Source: Bacillota bacterium (GTDB taxonomy: Bacteria > Bacillota > Clostridia > Acetivibrionales > JAEZXR01). Taken from it: a DNA stretch of 64,000 nucleotides. Location of the stretch: contig JAEZXR010000043.1 of the NCBI GenBank assembly GCA_023419605.1, positions 1 through 64,000 on the forward strand, written 5' to 3'. The notes beneath the pieces are model-generated. The model worked only from the letters and a program-made list of their open reading frames with translations, did no database searches and was not told the origin of the DNA. The position numbers were made by a program, and so were the translations under genes. This document shows positions 25,271 to 33,650 of the stretch, piece after piece; position 1 is the first letter of the stretch, and every line of letters begins with the position of its first letter.

Positions 25271-25333
25271 ACCTCAGCTAAACCTTATGCTGCCTTACCG
25301 CTTTTACAGTTCTATTCCAAAAACAGCCCGCTC

Positions 25334-26278
25334 TTATTTTGTGATAAGTTTCAATTCAACGGGAATGGATTTTTCAACCTTTTCACCTTTGATTACCTTG
25401 TCCGCATTCTCAATTCCCAGTGAACCGATTAATTCCGGCTGTTGCGCCACAGTGGCTGCCATAGTACCGCTTTGCACCGCCTTTACCGCATCATCCACGG
25501 CATCAAAGCCTACAACAATCACATTACTGCGTTTTGCAGCTTCAATGGCTTTCACTGCCCCCAAAGCCATTTCGTCGTTATGGGCAAATACCGCGTTAAT
25601 CTCGGGTTGTGCCTGCAAAATGTTTTCCATTACGGACAAGCCCTTTGCCCTGTCAAAATCTGCAGCTTGCTGAGCAATCACCTTGATGTCCTTATTGGCT
25701 GCAATACCGGTATTGAAACCCTTACCCCTGTCTCTGGCTGCAGATGTTCCTGCGATTCCCTGTAATTCCACCACTTTTCCCTTACCGTTCAATTGCTTGG
25801 CGATGAAGTCTGCAGCCATTTTTCCCCCGGCAATATTATCGGAGGCAATATGCGCCACTACTTCTCCGCCATTGGATGCACGGTCCAGCGTAATGACGGG
25901 TATTTTCTTACTGTTTGCTGCCTTAACCGCATTTACCACTGCATCACTATCCGTAGGGTTTATAAGGAGTAAATCCACCTTCTTCGAAATCAAGTCTTCG
26001 ATATTGGAAGCCTCTTTCGTGGAATCATTCTGCGAATCTACAGCAATCAGGTTATACCCCAGTTCCTTCGCCTTCTTCTCTGCTCCGTTCTTAAGGGATA
26101 CGAAGAAAGGGTTGTTTAACGTTGAAACAACCAGCCCGATACTTTTTGTTCCCTGTTTCGCCGTAGACTCCGGTTGTTTTTGGGTATCCGTTCCCTGCTT
26201 TGCTGCACAGCCGCTGAATAGGGATACTGCCAATAAGCCGCTAACTGCCAATGAAATAATTCTCTTCACACTCTTCAT
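25334..26278 (-). CDS. rbsB: Ribose ABC transporter substrate-binding lipoprotein
   Basis: The 314-residue lipoprotein has a signal peptide and lipobox LFSGC (cysteine about residue 24). The mature part is a periplasmic-binding-protein-1 fold: [56 protein letters not shown] residues and [14 protein letters not shown]. These are the signatures of RbsB. It is the last gene of the rbs operon, 108 bp after rbsC. It delivers ribose to the RbsA-RbsC importer. Confidence 0.92.
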   Translation of the reverse strand: MKSVKRIISLAVSGLLAVSLFSGCAAKQGTDTQKQPESTAKQGTKSIGLVVSTLNNPFFVSLKNGAEKKAKELGYNLIAVDSQNDSTKEASNIEDLISKKVDLLLINPTDSDAVVNAVKAANSKKIPVITLDRASNGGEVVAHIASDNIAGGKMAADFIAKQLNGKGKVVELQGIAGTSAARDRGKGFNTGIAANKDIKVIAQQAADFDRAKGLSVMENILQAQPEINAVFAHNDEMALGAVKAIEAAKRSNVIVVGFDAVDDAVKAVQSGTMAATVAQQPELIGSLGIENADKVIKGEKVEKSIPVELKLITK

Positions 26279-26386
26279 AAAATTTTCCCCCTAAAAATTT
26301 AATTAAATATAATAGAATTTGTTACCGGTCAGACAAGTACCATTACTCCGCTATCACCCCCAGTACGAATACATGGAAATCCGGCT

Positions 26387-27319
26387 CTACTTATCGTTGT
26401 TGTCAAGAAGAATCGCGATCAGGATTACCACCCCCTTGACGATGGCCTGGTAAAACGGTGAAACATTCAATAAATTTAATCCGTTATTCAAAATTCCAAT
26501 GATGAGAGCACCGATGATAGTTCCGCCAACGCCTCCCTGGCCCCCGGAAAGGCTTGTCCCTCCAAGAACTACCGCTGCAATGGCATCCAATTCCGCACCT
26601 TGCCCCGCGGTTGGCTGCGCCGAGTTCAGCCGCGATGTGATGATGATACCGCTTAAGGCGGCTAATAAACCGGATATGCTGTAGACAATAACTTTTACTT
26701 TCTTTGTATTAATGCCTGAAAGCCTTGACGCCTCTTCATTTCCACCAATCGAGTATATATATCTTCCGAGTTTGAACTGCGTCAGAATATAATAAGCCAA
26801 ACCGGAAACGATCACCGTGAGGATAACAGGTACAGGGAAAATCCATACATAGCCGTTCCCAATCCAGTAAAAGGAATCCCCAAGTCTTGAAATGGGCTCT
26901 CCATGGGTATATACCATGGTCGCACCTCTTACAATGGTCATCATGGCAAGGGTTGCAATAAATGGCGGAACTTTTCCTCTCGTAACCAAAAGACCGTTGA
27001 CTACCCCGGCAAGTGCTCCTATAAGCAAGCCGATGAGGATGGCAACAGGTGCCGGTATCCCTGCCGTGAGCAAGGTCGCTGTTACAGCACTGGAGAAGGC
27101 AAATATGGAGCCCACCGACAGGTCGATTCCGCCTGTCAAAATTACGAAGGTCATGCCGATGGCAATAATGGCATTAATGGATGTCTGCCGTAAAACGTTG
27201 GTCAAGTTTGCCACCGATAAGAATCTGGGTGACAGAATACTTAAAAGTATTACCAGTGCCAGCAAGCCTACAATGGTTTTTAACTTGCTCAGTGATTGCT
27301 TAACGATACTATTGTTCAT
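26387..27319 (-). CDS. rbsC: Ribose ABC transporter permease
   Basis: The 310-residue membrane protein has eight or more hydrophobic spans and the CUT2 permease signatures IAIGMTFVILTGGIDLSVGS and the coupling-loop segment SGINTKKVKVIVYSISGLLA, followed by GRGAELDAIAA-type residues (QGAELDAIAAVVLGGTSLSG). It overlaps rbsA by 11 bp. Confidence 0.93.
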   Translation of the reverse strand: MNNSIVKQSLSKLKTIVGLLALVILLSILSPRFLSVANLTNVLRQTSINAIIAIGMTFVILTGGIDLSVGSIFAFSSAVTATLLTAGIPAPVAILIGLLIGALAGVVNGLLVTRGKVPPFIATLAMMTIVRGATMVYTHGEPISRLGDSFYWIGNGYVWIFPVPVILTVIVSGLAYYILTQFKLGRYIYSIGGNEEASRLSGINTKKVKVIVYSISGLLAALSGIIITSRLNSAQPTAGQGAELDAIAAVVLGGTSLSGGQGGVGGTIIGALIIGILNNGLNLLNVSPFYQAIVKGVVILIAILLDNNDK

Positions 27320-28823
27320 TTTTTGTTCCCCCCATTAACCCTACTGCGCATTTCATTATCCTCTTCTGGTCCGCTTCATCATGTGTAAATTCTCCACTGA
27401 TCCGCCCTTCATGCATTACCAGGATTCGATCGCTAATGCCCATGACCTCCGGCATTTCGGAGGATATTACGATGATAGCTACTCCCGATGCTTTTAATTG
27501 ATTGATTAATTCATAAATCTCGATTTTCGCTCCGACATCGACGCCCCTTGTAGGCTCATCCAGAATGAGAACCTTAGGGTTGATCAGCATCCATTTTGAT
27601 ATTACGACCTTTTGCTGGTTTCCGCCGCTCAGATTCTTTACTTTCTGCGCTGGAGTGGGTGTTTTAATGGCCAACTTCCTTATATAACCGGAAACAATTT
27701 CAGCTTCTCCCTTTTTATCGATTTTCCCTACTTTTGACACCTTATCCAGGGAGGACAGGGTCATATTATGTTTTACCGATAATTGCAGGAGAAGGCCTTC
27801 CATCTTTCGATCCTCGGATAAATAGGCAATTCCATACCTTACAGCATCCTCCGGACTTTTAATATCCACTTTCTCTCCCTCCAGATATACTTGTCCGCAA
27901 TCCGGTTTCAATGCGCCAAATATTGCTTTCGCCACCTCAGTCCTGCCGGAACCCATGAGTCCGGAGATCCCCAGGACTTCCCCCTGTTTCACGGAAAAAC
28001 TAATATCGTTTAATACACCTTTTTTGCTCAGTCCCTCTACCTTTAAGATTTCCTTTCCCGGTTCCAGCACCAGCCTTGGAAATTTATCCTGCAGGTTCCT
28101 TCCCACCATCATCTGAATTAGCTTTTCATCATCAAGCTCCTTGATTTCTGCGCTGCCTACGTATTTTCCATCCCGCAGTACCGTTACGGAGTCACACAGC
28201 AGGAAGATCTCTTCCAAACGATGGGATATATAGACGATGGATTTATTGTTGTCCCGAAGGTTTCTAATGACCTCAAAAAGCTTTTCCGTCTCCCTTGTGG
28301 TGAGAGTGCCTGTGGGTTCGTCCATAATGATTATTTTTGCATCAAGCGAAAGGGCTTTGGCGATTTCAACCATCTGCTGTTCTCCAACACTGAGGTTCTT
28401 TACCGGTGTCCTGGGGTCCGTAGTTACCCCCAGCATGTCCAGGTACTTTTTGCTTTCACTGTGCAGCTTGTGCCAATCAATTCCTTTAGACAGCTTTTTT
28501 GTGAATTCTCTGCCTAGAAAGATGTTTTCCTGTATGGAAAGGTAGGGAATGAGATTCAATTCCTGGTGTATGATGGCAATTCCCAAATCCTGCGCATGTT
28601 TGGGTCCGTTAATATCGATTGCATTTCCTTCGTAGAAAATTTTTCCCGCGTCCTTTTTATAGATGCCGCTAAGGATTTTCATCAGGGTTGACTTTCCAGC
28701 CCCGTTTTCTCCCATCAGCCCCAGGACCTTTCCTCTATAAAGCTCCAGGTTTACTCCATCGAGAGCTTTTACACCGGGAAATGATTTACCTATGTTTTCC
28801 ATTTTTAAAATAGGAATATCCAT
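27309..28823 (-). CDS. rbsA: Ribose ABC transporter ATPase, two nucleotide-binding domains
   Basis: The 504-residue CUT2 ATPase is a fusion of two ABC domains. The first has GENGAGKST, signature LSVGEQQMVEIAKAL and IIMDEPTGTL. The second has the degenerate loop GLMGSGRTEVAKAIFG, signature LSGGNQQKVVISKW and LILDEPTRGVD. The length and degenerate second P-loop are typical of RbsA. It follows rbsD by 13 bp and powers ribose uptake with RbsC and RbsB. Confidence 0.94.
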   Translation of the reverse strand: MDIPILKMENIGKSFPGVKALDGVNLELYRGKVLGLMGENGAGKSTLMKILSGIYKKDAGKIFYEGNAIDINGPKHAQDLGIAIIHQELNLIPYLSIQENIFLGREFTKKLSKGIDWHKLHSESKKYLDMLGVTTDPRTPVKNLSVGEQQMVEIAKALSLDAKIIIMDEPTGTLTTRETEKLFEVIRNLRDNNKSIVYISHRLEEIFLLCDSVTVLRDGKYVGSAEIKELDDEKLIQMMVGRNLQDKFPRLVLEPGKEILKVEGLSKKGVLNDISFSVKQGEVLGISGLMGSGRTEVAKAIFGALKPDCGQVYLEGEKVDIKSPEDAVRYGIAYLSEDRKMEGLLLQLSVKHNMTLSSLDKVSKVGKIDKKGEAEIVSGYIRKLAIKTPTPAQKVKNLSGGNQQKVVISKWMLINPKVLILDEPTRGVDVGAKIEIYELINQLKASGVAIIVISSEMPEVMGISDRILVMHEGRISGEFTHDEADQKRIMKCAVGLMGGTKNEQ

Positions 28824-28836
28824 GATTATACCTCCT

Positions 28837-29232
28837 TTAAAAGGTAACTCCCGATTTTAAGATAATGTTTGCATAGGGGGTGCATTCCCCTGTCCTTATG
28901 CATGCTTTAGCGCTTTTTGTCATTAATTTGAATTCCTCGTGAGTAACGAATCGAATCGGTATGCTGCCCAATTTTTCCTGCAAAGCGGTAAACAGATCCG
29001 GCGACCGCTCCACCATCTCCCGGGCAATAAAGGCCTCTTCCACTTCCAATTCAAGCAAAACCGCATTCAATGTTTCAAGAAAACCCGGAACATTTTTTGT
29101 AAGCGCCAGATCGATTCTTTTCGTCGTATCCGGTATGGGTAACCCACAATCAGCGACGGTCAGTAAATCCGTATGCCCCATGGCAGCGATGACCGCTGCT
29201 ATCTCACTGTTCAGCAAAACCCCTTTTTTCAT
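28837..29232 (-). CDS. rbsD: D-ribose pyranase
   Basis: The protein is about 131 residues from the ATG at 29232, preceded by a GGGGG site and starting MKKGVLLNSEIAAVIAAMGH; a longer frame to 29328 is not supported. The fold carries the catalytic histidine in MGHTD, then VADCGLPIPD and TGECTPYANIILKSGV at the end. It interconverts pyranose and furanose ribose so that the kinase receives its substrate. Confidence 0.93.
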   Translation of the reverse strand: MKKGVLLNSEIAAVIAAMGHTDLLTVADCGLPIPDTTKRIDLALTKNVPGFLETLNAVLLELEVEEAFIAREMVERSPDLFTALQEKLGSIPIRFVTHEEFKLMTKSAKACIRTGECTPYANIILKSGVTF

Positions 29233-29334
29233 TCGTACGCCCCCTATCGTCAATAAAGTACTAAGGCACTCAAGCTGCCGGTACTTCCAGCCCTTACTCT
29301 TAGTAAATCCGCATATTTTCCTTGCCATCCAAAA

Positions 29335-30258
29335 TCAAGCATCAGAAGCTTTTTCCACCTCGTCTCGCCGGGGAATGGAGGTCTGCGCCCCTTCCCTCGT
29401 AACTACAATACTTGCAACCTTATTGGCAAACGCGATGGCCTCCCCCAGGTTCCTTTTTTCTGAAAGGGCAACGGCTACAGCAGCTGTAAAGGAATCGCCG
29501 GCGGCCGTTGTATCTACCACCTTTACCTTTTGTACAGGATAATGGGTACACTCGTTTTCGGTGACCAGTACGGCACCCTGATCTCCCCAGGTAACGATTA
29601 CCGTCTTTACCCCTTTGGAGAGAATAATATTGGCAGCTTTCCTTATATCCTCCAGTGAATTCGTCTCATGCCGGGTAATTTTCTGAAGTTCCGTCTCGTT
29701 GGGAGTTATAATATCTACCTTTTCCAGTATGTTTTCCGGAATACGGTCAGGAGCCGGAGCGGGATTTAAAATCACTGTTTTGTTCATTTGCTTTGCCAGT
29801 TCCACTGCGTAGGAAACTGTTTCAAAAGGTATCTCAAGCTGAAGTATGATGATATCGCATTCTCCCATCAGCGGCCTGTGCCGGTCGATATATTCCTTGG
29901 AACACATGCTGTTGGCTCCGGGTACGACAACAATGTTATTATCCCCCTCGTCATTCACGTAGATGAAAGCAAGTCCCGTATGCATTCCTGCCTGCTTTTC
30001 GATGCTTTGGGCATTGACACCGGCGCTCTTCAGGCTTTCCACTTCCATCTGCCCGTATTCATCGGTTCCCACCTTTCCAAGCATGTACACTTCTCCGCCG
30101 AGCTTTGAAGCTGCAAATGCCTGGTTCGCACCTTTTCCACCCGGTATGGTTTTAAAACCGTATCCCAGGATTGTTTCACCCACTTTGGGCATATACGGCA
30201 CATTCACAACCAAATCCATATTCAAGCTTCCGATTACCATAATCTTGCCTTTTGACAT
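29335..30258 (-). CDS. rbsK: Ribokinase
   Basis: The 307-residue PfkB-family kinase starts with VIGSLNMDLVVNVPYMPKVG and has the sugar-binding GGKGANQAFAASKLGGEV. The C-terminal anion-hole motif is DTTAAGDSFTAAVAV with the catalytic aspartate. It phosphorylates ribose to ribose 5-phosphate. It lies three bases after rbsR, so the two are translationally linked. Confidence 0.95.
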   Translation of the reverse strand: MSKGKIMVIGSLNMDLVVNVPYMPKVGETILGYGFKTIPGGKGANQAFAASKLGGEVYMLGKVGTDEYGQMEVESLKSAGVNAQSIEKQAGMHTGLAFIYVNDEGDNNIVVVPGANSMCSKEYIDRHRPLMGECDIIILQLEIPFETVSYAVELAKQMNKTVILNPAPAPDRIPENILEKVDIITPNETELQKITRHETNSLEDIRKAANIILSKGVKTVIVTWGDQGAVLVTENECTHYPVQKVKVVDTTAAGDSFTAAVAVALSEKRNLGEAIAFANKVASIVVTREGAQTSIPRRDEVEKASDA

Positions 30259-30261
30259 GCA

Positions 30262-31272
30262 CTACAGCCTCCTTGTGGTCCCCCTCAGCATTAATTCCGG
30301 TTCGAGAATAACATTTTTTGTTTTTAGCTTCTTTCCTTCGATCAGTTTAATGATTACATCCGCTCCCTTTGCACCCATTTCATAGGCTGGCTGTGCAACA
30401 GTACTTAGGGCGGGTTCTATAATTTGAGAAATCTCTATATTATCAAATCCGATGATTTCAACTTCTTCGGGTATTTTTACATTTTTGTCTCTCAATGCTT
30501 TTATGGCACCGATGGCCATCATATCATTTCCTGCAAAAATTGCTGTAAATTCTTTACCTTCCTCTATCAGCTTACTTACAATGGTATAACCGCTATTGAT
30601 CAAATAGTCTCCCTCCAGAATCAGTTCAGGATTTACTTGAATCCCCTTCTCCTGCAGTGCCATTTCATATCCCTTTAACCTGTTCATTGAAGTAGTAACC
30701 GCTAAAGGTCCGGATATAAATGCGATTTTCTTATGATCATGCCGTAGCAGGAATTCCGTAGCCATGTAGGCTCCCTTAATGTTATCCAGAAAAACGCCTG
30801 CTTCATACTCCTTATTTTCTACATACCGGTCGAGTAAAACACAAGGGATATTGTTCTGTTTCAGCAGCTTGTACTGCGAATCCGTCGCAGAAATATTTGA
30901 AGTTAGAATAACCCCATCTACACTCTTTTCAACAAAAGCGTGTAAGTACGCTTCTTCTTTTTCTATGCTTTTATCCGAGTTGCATAAAAAAATGTGGTAT
31001 CCGAATTTATTGGCATAATCTTCCGCACCTCTTACCAGTTGTGGAAAGAAAGGGTTTGTTATGTCCGGAATAATTAGTCCTATGGATTTCGTTTTTTTTG
31101 TTACAAGGCCTCTGGCAATCATACTGGGTTGGAACTTCAGCTCTGCGACCAGCTGCATGATCCGATCCCTCGTTTCCTTGCTTACACCGTCCGGTTTATT
31201 GTTTATGACTCTCGATACTGTTGCTTTCGAAACATTGGCCATTCTAGCAATATCACTAATAGTTACCTTCAT
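30262..31272 (-). CDS. rbsR: LacI family repressor of the ribose operon
   Basis: The 336-residue regulator has the LacI helix-turn-helix at its N-terminus (MKVTISDIARMANVSKATVS, then RVINNKPDGVS) and a periplasmic-binding-like core (IGLIIPDITNPFFPQLVRGA, FAGNDMMAIGAIKAL, PEEVEIIGFDNIEISQI). As first gene of rbsRKDACB it is an autoregulator. Its presumed operator, a 31-bp palindrome with two ACCGGT cores, covers the transcription start (31301-31331). Ribose or a phosphorylated derivative would be the inducer. Confidence 0.93.
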   Translation of the reverse strand: MKVTISDIARMANVSKATVSRVINNKPDGVSKETRDRIMQLVAELKFQPSMIARGLVTKKTKSIGLIIPDITNPFFPQLVRGAEDYANKFGYHIFLCNSDKSIEKEEAYLHAFVEKSVDGVILTSNISATDSQYKLLKQNNIPCVLLDRYVENKEYEAGVFLDNIKGAYMATEFLLRHDHKKIAFISGPLAVTTSMNRLKGYEMALQEKGIQVNPELILEGDYLINSGYTIVSKLIEEGKEFTAIFAGNDMMAIGAIKALRDKNVKIPEEVEIIGFDNIEISQIIEPALSTVAQPAYEMGAKGADVIIKLIEGKKLKTKNVILEPELMLRGTTRRL

Positions 31273-31300
31273 AACATCCCCACTTTTTGTATGTTTTGTC

Positions 31301-31361
31301 TAAGTAACCGGTTTAGTAAACCGGTTACTTAAATCTTACCTCAATTTTATAAATTATGCAA
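31301..31361 (-). promoter_or_regulatory. rbs promoter with palindromic RbsR operator
   Basis: On the minus strand -35 TTGCAT (31356-31361) and -10 TAAGAT (31333-31338) are 17 bp apart. Directly downstream, 31301-31331 is a perfect palindrome around a single central base, built of two ACCGGT cores 15 bp apart (TAACCGGTTTA and its mirror). It spans the expected start site, so repressor bound there would block initiation. Confidence 0.85.
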
Positions 31362-31459
31362 TACCCTTTTTTTATTTCCTTAGGAACATTTATTGATAAG
31401 CCGCCGGATATAGCAGACTTTCAGCCGATAAAAACCACAAGGAAATAATTTGAATTTTT

Positions 31460-32464
31460 TTACGGAGTAATAATGCTTTTTATAAACGCCTTGCTTTCCT
31501 TTGCAATGGTTTCAGGCTCATATAAGTATATACAATGATTTCCGCAAAGGGAAATCACTTTCCCATCGTCAAATTTCGATACATAATCCTTATAATAATT
31601 AGCCCGTTGTTCCACAAAATCCGGCCGCTGTTCTGCCGCTTCCGATGAGACGGCAAGGAAGATGCGGATAGGTGTTTTTGCCGGCAATTTCAATGCAAGA
31701 GATTTCCTTGCATTTGCTTCTATGGACTTGAACTCCCCAAGTACATTTTTAGAAAGTGCATTCTTGTATGTCAGTGCTTTGTATACCTCCTTCTCCTTTT
31801 CCGATAGGAAATCGCCTTCCAAAATTTTTGCATTCAGGGCCATAGATGGAACCAACCGCAGGATACCGCTTTTGAACAAAAAGGCTTGAACGTCCATAAC
31901 GAACCGGTCAGATTTTTTTATCCCATGCTCCACATACAAATCCGGTAAACCAATATCAAGCCCAACAACCGCTTTCACCTCTTCTGGGTATTTCTGTGCC
32001 CAATAAATCGCTTCCACCCCGGAAACAGAGTGAGGGAACAGAATATAAGGCGCTTTTTCCCCTGCCAGAGCCAAAGCCTTTCTCGTTTCCTCCAGTATGA
32101 TGTCGATATCTCTTTTATCCCCGGCAACTTCACTAAAGCCGTAACCGGCTCGATCCACCACTGCGATTCTATATTCATCCGAAAATTTTTTGTACAAGCC
32201 TTTAAACTCCAGCTCAGAACCGGCAATCCCTGAGCCGGCCATAAACACACAGGTTGCATCCCCTTTGCCTTCTGCATAAACATGCATTTTGTGTCCGTTC
32301 ACCTCGACAATTTTGCCGGGTGGAATTAAAATACGGGACTCTTTTTTCAACTGTATTTGATTGTTAATGGCGCAGGCCAAAAGGAAAACAGCGCATAGTG
32401 CCATTATACTCACAACGCCTAGCCCAATAGCCTTACAAATTTTTCTACTCCTGCTTTTCATCAT
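31460..32464 (-). CDS. Membrane-anchored alpha/beta hydrolase
   Basis: The 334-residue protein has an N-terminal hydrophobic segment (about 13-33) and so is probably tethered outside the membrane. The alpha/beta-hydrolase domain has the oxyanion region FMAGSGIAGSELEF, VVDRAGYGFSE, and the nucleophile elbow PHSVSGVEAIYWAQKYP with Ser about residue 148. A C-terminal GNHCIYLYEPE supplies the catalytic histidine candidate. PHSVSG replaces the usual GHSxGG, which is atypical. No neighbouring pathway suggests a substrate. Confidence 0.8.
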   Translation of the reverse strand: MMKSRSRKICKAIGLGVVSIMALCAVFLLACAINNQIQLKKESRILIPPGKIVEVNGHKMHVYAEGKGDATCVFMAGSGIAGSELEFKGLYKKFSDEYRIAVVDRAGYGFSEVAGDKRDIDIILEETRKALALAGEKAPYILFPHSVSGVEAIYWAQKYPEEVKAVVGLDIGLPDLYVEHGIKKSDRFVMDVQAFLFKSGILRLVPSMALNAKILEGDFLSEKEKEVYKALTYKNALSKNVLGEFKSIEANARKSLALKLPAKTPIRIFLAVSSEAAEQRPDFVEQRANYYKDYVSKFDDGKVISLCGNHCIYLYEPETIAKESKAFIKSIITP

Positions 32465-32513
32465 TCATACCCTCCGTCATTTGTTTATTTTCCTTCTGCC
32501 AATCCGCTACCAG

Positions 32514-32779
32514 GAGCTATGCATTACCCATAACGATGGAATACAATTACAATTATGCAAGACGGCCAAGATATTGATTTAGTAGCACTTTGCGGGTCTA
32601 ACCCTCATCCCCTGGCCCCTTCTCCCAAGCTTGGGAGAAGGGGAAATTCGGATCGCTTTCCATTCTCTCCCTCTACCAATTTTGGGAGAGGGAGTTGGAG
32701 GGTGAGGGTTAAAGCTGCAAAAGCCATTTGAAATCACGCTTTCCATTCTTTTTCCAACGATGTGGGTAATGCATAGCTC
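32514..32779. mobile_element. MITE-like non-coding element with nested inverted repeats
   Basis: The ends carry GAGCTATGCATTACCCA (32514-32530) and its exact complement (32763-32779). The similarity continues inward for about 11 bp more (CGATGGAA against CGTTGGAA). Inside are AACCCTC/GAGGGTT-type arms and two strong hairpins, CCCCTTCTCCCAAGC with GCTTGGGAGAAGGGG and CTCTCCC with GGGAGAG. There is no open frame. The structure fits a small transposon that moves in trans. A target-site duplication was not certain. Confidence 0.65.
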
Positions 32780-32839
32780 TTGGAGGAGTCTTTGGCTGGT
32801 TTTCAGTGTAGCACCTACACCTTAGGCAAACCTATATAC

Positions 32840-32900
32840 AACCTTAAGAGAACCTTAAATTTTGCAGAAAACAAGCCCAAGAGCTGGAGTATGCTATAAT
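32840..32900 (+). promoter_or_regulatory. Promoter of the two-component operon with direct repeats
   Basis: TATAAT at 32895-32900 is a good -10 box, but the -35 region is poor, as in activated promoters. Upstream, AACCTTAA occurs twice (32840-32847 and 32851-32858) with an 11-bp period, one helical turn, the form of an OmpR-family binding site. Autoactivation by the encoded response regulator is likely. Confidence 0.55.
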
Positions 32901-32934
32901 AAAGGGAATACTATAGAAAAAAGAAGGTGTACAA

Positions 32935-33636
32935 ATGGATTTGCTGAAAAACAAAAAGATATTGCTTGTAGATGACGAACCCCAATTATTGAAAATGCTG
33001 GAAACCATATTTAGAAAAGATGGTTTCTATCAGATATATACCGCTTCAACCTTTGCTGAAGCAGTGGCCGTATCAACGGCCAGCAGGCCCGATATCGCCG
33101 TACTTGATGTCATGCTTCCTGACGGGGATGGATTTTCCTTGCTCAGTGCAATTAAAAAAATTTGCGATATTCCTGTATTGTTTCTCACGGCAAGAGGGGA
33201 AGCGGAAGAAAAGATCTTAGGCCTTGGACTCGGCGCCGATGATTATATTGTAAAGCCTTTTTTACCCAAGGAGCTTACTTTACGGGTACAGGCAGTCCTA
33301 AAGCGCACTTCTGGGCGCACCCTTAAAACGGAATTGCCGGTTTTTCGCCTTCCTTTTTGCACCGTGGACCTGGGAAAAGCTGAAGTAGTAAAAGGACAGG
33401 AAAAGCTTCCGCTGACTGCCAAGGAACACGCAATTCTACTTGCACTCTATGAAAACGCAAATAAAATCGTAACGACGGACACCCTCTGCCAATCCGCCTG
33501 GGGAGATGACTCCTACGGTTACGAGAACACTTTGATGGTGCATATGCGTCATATTCGAGAAAAAATTGAAGGCAATCCCTCTTCTCCGGCTTCACTTATA
33601 ACCGTTAAGGGACTTGGATATAAATTGCTCTTATAG
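32935..33636 (+). CDS. OmpR family response regulator
   Basis: The 233-residue protein has a receiver domain (about 8-120: ILLVDDEPQLLKMLETIFRK, phosphoacceptor in IAVLDVMLPDGDG, switch lysine in DDYIVKPFLPKEL) and a winged-helix DNA-binding domain (about 135-232) ending VKGLGYKLLL. An AGAAGGTG site precedes the ATG. It is co-transcribed with the sensor kinase 14 bp downstream. No transporter follows the pair, so its regulon is not evident here. Confidence 0.93.
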   Translation: MDLLKNKKILLVDDEPQLLKMLETIFRKDGFYQIYTASTFAEAVAVSTASRPDIAVLDVMLPDGDGFSLLSAIKKICDIPVLFLTARGEAEEKILGLGLGADDYIVKPFLPKELTLRVQAVLKRTSGRTLKTELPVFRLPFCTVDLGKAEVVKGQEKLPLTAKEHAILLALYENANKIVTTDTLCQSAWGDDSYGYENTLMVHMRHIREKIEGNPSSPASLITVKGLGYKLLL

Positions 33637-33650
33637 AACAGGTGGGAATC

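Larger units (their letters stand above)
32465..32934. other. Intergenic region with a MITE-like element and promoter
   Basis: The 470-bp gap between the divergent hydrolase and response-regulator genes is mostly filled by the inverted-repeat element at 32514-32779, followed by the regulator promoter at 32840-32900. No coding sequence was found. Confidence 0.7.

Noticed and set aside
29233..29328. N-terminal extension of rbsD
   Set aside because: The extra 32 residues are not part of the pyranase fold, and a GGGGG site precedes the ATG at 29232.
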